Assembly: GCA_012522705.1 (NCBI GenBank)
Contig: JAAYJY010000059.1
Location: forward strand, 1 to 18,501
Reading direction: 5' to 3'
DNA: 18,501 nt
DNA from: Syntrophomonadaceae bacterium
GTDB taxonomy: Bacteria > Bacillota > Syntrophomonadia > Syntrophomonadales > Syntrophomonadaceae
Shown: positions 14,906 through 18,501 of the stretch, in pieces
How positions within the stretch are numbered: the first letter of the stretch is position 1
How the letters are laid out: the number at the start of each line of letters is the position of its first letter
Notes under the pieces: model-generated
What the model saw: the letters and a program-made list of their open reading frames with translations, nothing else
What the model was told of the DNA's origin: nothing
Database searches by the model: none
Made by a program: the position numbers and the translations under genes

Positions 14906-16132
14906 TCAGCGCCGGAATGCTTCCAGTAATTTTTTGACCGTCAGACGGCAGTGTTCGTAACTGAGTCCTCCCTGCCAATAGGCCACATAAGGTTCCCGCA
15001 GCGGTGCGTCGCAGGATATCTCGATCGATGAGCCCTGCACGAAGGTGCCGGCGGCCATTACGATGCGGTCCTGGTATCCGGGGACCGCTCCGTATTCCAG
15101 ACATACGTCGCTGTCCACCGGAGAACTGTTCTGCACTATCTGGCAGAAGCGGATGACCTGTTCGGCGCTGCCCAGGCGCACCGTCTGGACGATATCGCCA
15201 CGGGGGTCATCCGGTCCGGGTTCGACCTCATAACCCAGCTCCCGGAATACATACGCCAACAGGAGACTCCCCTTCATGGCCTGTAAAACGGTATGGGGGG
15301 CCAGGAAAAACCCCTGATAGAGACTGCGTTTATTGGTCAAGCCCGCTCCCAGCGCCTTGCCCAGCCCGGGGGCGGTAAGATGATAAGCCACTTCGGCAAC
15401 CAATTCCCGTCGTCCGGCGATGTATCCCCCCGCCGGTGCCAGCCCTCCGCCCGGATTCTTGATGAGTGAACCAGCCATCAGATCCGCGCCCGCAGCCGTC
15501 GGTTCCTGGATATCGGTAAACTCCCCGTAGCAGTTGTCTACAAATATGATAGTGGCCGGATTGACAGCCCGGATGGTACGAATTAATTCAGCAATGTCCC
15601 CTACTCTTAGGGCCGGTCGCAGACTATAGCCGCGGGACCTCTGAATCAGGGCCAAGCGGGTATCAGCATTCACTCGGGCGGCGATGGCCTGGTGATCAGG
15701 CCGGCCCCGGTCATCCAGGGATACCTCGTCATATCCTATGCCCCGAGCGACAAGGGTGCCCGGGGCGGTCTCATGGCTGCCGATCACCCGGGTAAGGGTA
15801 TCATAAGGGGGACCCATCACCGACAGCATCTGCTGCCCCGGCTGTACCAGGGCGGCCAGACAGGCGCTGATAGCATGGGTGCCGGACACTATCTGGGAGC
15901 GGACCATGGCATCCTCGCTGTCCATCACCTGGGCATAGATACTCTCCAGCTCGTCCCTCCCCTGATCGCCGTAACCATACCCGGATGAAGGGGCGAAATA
16001 GCTCTCCCGCACGGTGTGGTTTTGAAAAGCCTTCAACACCCGGTCCTGGTTGTGGAAGGCAATATCTTCATAGTATGAATAAACATCCCGCAGAGCATAT
16101 TCGGCCCTGCGGATTAAATCCAGACCATCCAA
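14906..16132 (-). CDS. ynbB: PLP-dependent enzyme of the methionine gamma-lyase-like / aluminium resistance family (YnbB)
   Basis: A 408-residue fold-type I pyridoxal-phosphate protein closely resembling Bacillus YnbB. It shows RESYFAPSSGYGYGDQGRD (43-60), SGTHAIS (83-89), FVDNCYGEF (197-205, with Asp199 contacting PLP), the Schiff-base Lys225 in GSLIKNPGGG, and MAAGTFVQGSSIE near the C-terminus. Some relatives are named aluminium resistance protein or methionine gamma-lyase, but the true substrate is not established. The start is a TTG with a modest AGTAGGT site; the family N-terminus fits this length. It lies 35 bases after spoVK and 29 bases before DUF456, in the order seen around glnA in Bacillus. 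Confidence 0.9.
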   Translation of the reverse strand: MDGLDLIRRAEYALRDVYSYYEDIAFHNQDRVLKAFQNHTVRESYFAPSSGYGYGDQGRDELESIYAQVMDSEDAMVRSQIVSGTHAISACLAALVQPGQQMLSVMGPPYDTLTRVIGSHETAPGTLVARGIGYDEVSLDDRGRPDHQAIAARVNADTRLALIQRSRGYSLRPALRVGDIAELIRTIRAVNPATIIFVDNCYGEFTDIQEPTAAGADLMAGSLIKNPGGGLAPAGGYIAGRRELVAEVAYHLTAPGLGKALGAGLTNKRSLYQGFFLAPHTVLQAMKGSLLLAYVFRELGYEVEPGPDDPRGDIVQTVRLGSAEQVIRFCQIVQNSSPVDSDVCLEYGAVPGYQDRIVMAAGTFVQGSSIEISCDAPLREPYVAYWQGGLSYEHCRLTVKKLLEAFRR

Positions 16133-16167
16133 ATTGGATACCTACTTTCTATGATGGTGCAGTCGAT

Positions 16168-17082
16168 TCATATCTGCAGCTCAGCCTCATCAGGCAGGTC
16201 CGCTTCTTCCACGGTCATCAGGTCCCGGCGGGTCAAAACACTCGCATCCACGATGCGCAGAGCTTGCAGCCGCAGCGACTTCTCCACCAGGTTGCGCACA
16301 TAGCGGGCGTTGCCGCTGTGGGGATGCCGGCGCCTGGTGAATTCGTCCAGCCGGGCTTTCAGCCGCCACCGGCATTTATTGCTCAGCTCATAGTCCCGGT
16401 CGGCATACATCTGCACGGCGATGCGGAAAAGCTGCTCACTCTCGTAGTCGGCGAAATCTATCTGCAACGGAAAGCGGGATCTCAAGCCAGGATTGGACCT
16501 CATGAAATAATCCATCTCCTGGCAATACCCGGCCAGGATAACCACCAAATTGTTGCGCTGATCCTCCATGGTCTTAACCAGGGTGACGATGGCCTCCTGC
16601 CCGAAATCCTTTTCACCGCCCTGGGCCAGGGTGTAAGCCTCGTCCACGAACAGTACTCCCCCAAGGGATTTCTTTATCATCTCCCTCGTCTTCTGGGCGG
16701 TATGGCCAATGTATTCCCCCACCAGGTCAGCCCTCTCCGCTTCCACCAGGTGGCCCCGGTTCAAAATGCCGATATCGCGGTAGATGCTGCCCATTAACCG
16801 GGCTACCGTGGTTTTGCCGGTGCCCGGATTGCCTTTGAAGATGGCGTGCAGGACGGTGGGGCAGGGTTTTAAACCCTTGGCATTCCGCTGTTTCTGGATC
16901 AGGGCAAAAGCGGTTACTTCAGCGATGGTTCGTTTGACCTTTTTAAGTCCGATCAACTGTTCCAACTCATAAAAAGCATCGGTTTTAGCAAAACAGGGGG
17001 GGGCCGACTGCTCAGCCCCGATGCTTTCAGCTGTGACCGCTTTATTTTGGAAACGCATGGATATTTCCATTCTCATCACCAT
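16168..17082 (-). CDS. spoVK: AAA+ ATPase, stage V sporulation protein K / CbbX type
   Basis: A 304-residue AAA+ ATPase. It has the Walker A GNPGTGKT (84-91), Walker B VLFVDE (143-148), the sensor region VILAGY (181-186) and the arginine-finger region RSNPGLRSRFP (195-205). In Bacillus SpoVK is needed for late sporulation, probably as a hexameric remodelling ATPase in the mother cell; CbbX relatives reactivate Rubisco. The hfq neighbourhood favours SpoVK. The true start is unsure: ATG codons occur at 17082, 17076, 17070 and 17058, none with a strong ribosome binding site. The 196-base gap before it contains the hfq terminator, so spoVK probably has its own promoter and heads the spoVK-ynbB-DUF456 run. 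Confidence 0.88.
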   Translation of the reverse strand: MVMRMEISMRFQNKAVTAESIGAEQSAPPCFAKTDAFYELEQLIGLKKVKRTIAEVTAFALIQKQRNAKGLKPCPTVLHAIFKGNPGTGKTTVARLMGSIYRDIGILNRGHLVEAERADLVGEYIGHTAQKTREMIKKSLGGVLFVDEAYTLAQGGEKDFGQEAIVTLVKTMEDQRNNLVVILAGYCQEMDYFMRSNPGLRSRFPLQIDFADYESEQLFRIAVQMYADRDYELSNKCRWRLKARLDEFTRRRHPHSGNARYVRNLVEKSLRLQALRIVDASVLTRRDLMTVEEADLPDEAELQI

Positions 17083-17214
17083 TCCGGTTTATTCTACCCT
17101 ATATATATGAAAACCGGGCTGGAGTGGTGACACTATGTAGACGTTTTGATGCCCACCGGCCCAATCCGGGCGGAAGTGCATGGTGCATCCCAAGATTTCT
17201 ATGCCAGCCTCAAG

Positions 17215-17250
17215 TAAAAAGCTCCCCGAGTCTTTCGAAGGGAGCTAAAA
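17215..17250 (-). terminator. Rho-independent terminator of hfq
   Basis: AGCTCCC (17220-17226) and GGGAGCT (17240-17246) form a perfect 7-base stem, followed on the minus strand by TTTTT (17216-17220 on the plus strand). It starts about 30 bases after the hfq stop and separates hfq from spoVK. Confidence 0.85.
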
Positions 17251-17278
17251 CGATCTCTTGTCGTGCTTCAGGATAAAA

Positions 17279-17536
17279 TCAGGCTCTTTCAGTCTCCGGC
17301 TTGGTTTCCATGATCAGGATGGTACCCGGTTTTATTGGTGCTACTGTAGATATGGCATGTTTATAAACCAATTGCTGTTTGCCATCCAGCTCCACTACAA
17401 CAGTGAAGTTGTCAAAGCCTTTTACCACACCTCTTATCTGAAATCCGTTGATCAAATATATGGTTACCAACATCTTATCCTTTCGGACCTGGTTGAGGAA
17501 TGCGTCCTGCAGATTGAACTGGCTCTTATTTAACAA
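17279..17536 (-). CDS. hfq: RNA chaperone Hfq
   Basis: Hexameric Sm-like protein that binds small RNAs and mRNAs. It shows the Hfq Sm1 motif (LQDAFLNQVRK, then VTIYLINGFQIRGVVKGFDNFTV) and the Sm2 motif with the YKHAIST signature. The chosen start is TTG at 17536, because GGAGG (17545-17549) lies exactly 8 bases upstream and the resulting 85-residue protein begins just before the conserved domain. The GTG at 17551 overlaps that site and would add five residues. The C-terminal tail is short and acidic, typical for Gram-positive Hfq. It lies 42-57 bases after miaA and is followed by its own terminator. Confidence 0.95.
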   Translation of the reverse strand: MLNKSQFNLQDAFLNQVRKDKMLVTIYLINGFQIRGVVKGFDNFTVVVELDGKQQLVYKHAISTVAPIKPGTILIMETKPETERA

Positions 17537-17593
17537 GGTAATATCCTCCACTCATATAGTTATATTACATTTTCCCAATGCATTGATTATATT

Positions 17594-18501
17594 CTACGCG
17601 TTCCGTAATTGTCCATCCATGATATCATATATTTTCCTCACCAAGGGCCCGGTATCCTCATAAACCCCAACATCGACCCACTGGATGCGGCGGTCCTTGT
17701 TGAACCAGGTATATTGACGTTTGGCGAAACGGCGGGTATCGTCCTTGATGGCCTGGACCATCCCTTCATGATCGATTCTTCCCTCCAGGTAGGCCCAAAC
17801 CTGCTTGTAACCCAGGGCTTGCATGGAATTGAGTCCGGCATGATACCCCTGGGCGCGCAAGCCTTCGACTTCTTCCACCAGTCCTTCGCTTAGCATCTGA
17901 TCCACTCGTTCCTCAATACGGGCATAGAGCCGGGCCCGGTCCAGGTACAGACCCACCGCGGCCAAGCGATACGCATCACGCCGCCGGGTTTGCAGGGATG
18001 AGAACGGTTGTCCGGTCAGTTCATAAACCTCCAAAGCCCGGATGATGCGCTTGCGGTCTTTGGTTCCTACCTTGTCCGCATAATCGGGGTCCACCTCCTG
18101 TAAGCGGTCAAAGAGATGGTTCGCCCCGTGTTGGGCGCATTGTTGCTCCAGTCTCTGCCGGACTGGCTGCAGCGATTCCACCGGGAAGAAATTGTAATCG
18201 TCGACTATGGCCTGATAGTACAGTCCGGTTCCACCGGCCAGCAGGGGTAGTTTCTCCCGCTCCTGGATGGTTTTGATCAATTCTTTTACCTGGCGCTGGT
18301 AATCGGCTACCGTAAATTGGATATCCGGGTCGGCTACATCAATCATGTGATGGACCACTCTCTTCTGTTCTTCTGCTCCCGGTTTGGCGGTGCCTATGTC
18401 CATGCCCCGGTATACCGCCATCGAATCGCAGGATATTATCTCCCCACCCATCTTTTCCGCCACCTGTAGGGCTATTTCAGTTTTTCCTACCGCGGTAGGA
18501 C
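17594..18501 (-). CDS. miaA: tRNA dimethylallyltransferase, 5' end outside the window
   Basis: Adds a dimethylallyl group to A37 of tRNAs reading UNN codons. The frame stays open to the right edge, where PTAVGKTEIAL gives the Walker A-like P-loop of MiaA (18465-18500), so only a few N-terminal residues are missing; the ATG/GTG-like position at 18463 is internal. Other motifs in order are SCDSMAVYRGMDIGTAKP, HHMIDVADPD, AGGTGLYYQAI, KRIIRALEVYELTG and KRQYTWFNKD near the end. The gene is followed by hfq, the standard miaA-hfq order in many bacteria. Confidence 0.96.
   Translation of the reverse strand, partial: PTAVGKTEIALQVAEKMGGEIISCDSMAVYRGMDIGTAKPGAEEQKRVVHHMIDVADPDIQFTVADYQRQVKELIKTIQEREKLPLLAGGTGLYYQAIVDDYNFFPVESLQPVRQRLEQQCAQHGANHLFDRLQEVDPDYADKVGTKDRKRIIRALEVYELTGQPFSSLQTRRRDAYRLAAVGLYLDRARLYARIEERVDQMLSEGLVEEVEGLRAQGYHAGLNSMQALGYKQVWAYLEGRIDHEGMVQAIKDDTRRFAKRQYTWFNKDRRIQWVDVGVYEDTGPLVRKIYDIMDGQLRNA

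Noticed and set aside
15985..16797. 270-codon plus frame opposite spoVK and ynbB
   Set aside because: It spans two real genes on the other strand and has no start signal or domain pattern.
17100..17112. Sporulation sigma-E/K-like -10 (CATATATA on the minus strand) before spoVK
   Set aside because: Only about six of eight positions fit sigma-E and no matching -35 lies at the right distance, so it is not listed as a promoter.
1..18501. CRISPR array, tRNA, rRNA, transposase or integrase
   Set aside because: No regularly spaced repeats with spacers, no cloverleaf-like or rRNA sequence and no transposase or integrase motif were seen on either strand by eye.

Overview
The window reads as a chromosomal segment of an endospore-forming Gram-positive bacterium (Bacillota, class Clostridia; a Syntrophomonas-like syntroph is a guess). 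Reasons: a spoVK-type sporulation ATPase, a glutamine synthetase of the GSI-alpha type, a Bacillus-type LexA box, strong AGGAGG-type ribosome binding sites, frequent GTG/TTG starts, and the gene order miaA-hfq-spoVK-ynbB-glnA-lexA, which resembles Bacillus subtilis. Almost every gene is recognisable housekeeping or metabolic machinery.

Layout. 1-2130 (minus): a visibly more AT-rich open frame, cut by the left window edge, encoding a surface-type protein with repeated LamG/carbohydrate-binding modules. Its 5' end looks broken. 2134-2431: remnants of that 5' end, an orphan plus-strand terminator, then a promoter. 2432-3178 (plus): a sirtuin deacetylase. 3175-9159 (minus): larA-like racemase, murB, a B12-binding-type radical SAM protein (DUF4080), psd, pssA and a CoA-type Nudix hydrolase. 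9160-9342: a divergent control region with a perfect inverted repeat and an extended -10 promoter. 9343-12094 (plus): glcD and glcF, a flavin plus iron-sulfur 2-hydroxyacid dehydrogenase. 12095-12207: a small tandem repeat, a LexA box and the lexA promoter. 12208-12822 (plus): lexA. 12843-12964: a long, nearly palindromic element that should terminate glnA. 12978-18501 (minus): glnA, a DUF456 membrane protein, ynbB (PLP enzyme), spoVK, hfq and miaA, whose start lies beyond the right edge.

How the genes work together. LarA and GlcD/GlcF, transcribed divergently, make a plausible lactate (or other 2-hydroxyacid) module: racemisation plus oxidation. Psd and PssA are consecutive steps of phosphatidylethanolamine synthesis and overlap by 20 bases. 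MurB makes UDP-MurNAc for peptidoglycan and is almost fused to the radical SAM gene. The right part is the conserved RNA-modification/Hfq/sporulation/nitrogen block.

I found no CRISPR array, tRNA, rRNA, transposase or clear novel defence system. The least-explained parts are the broken LamG protein, the radical SAM/murB pairing, the palindromic element between lexA and glnA, and the inverted repeat upstream of larA.
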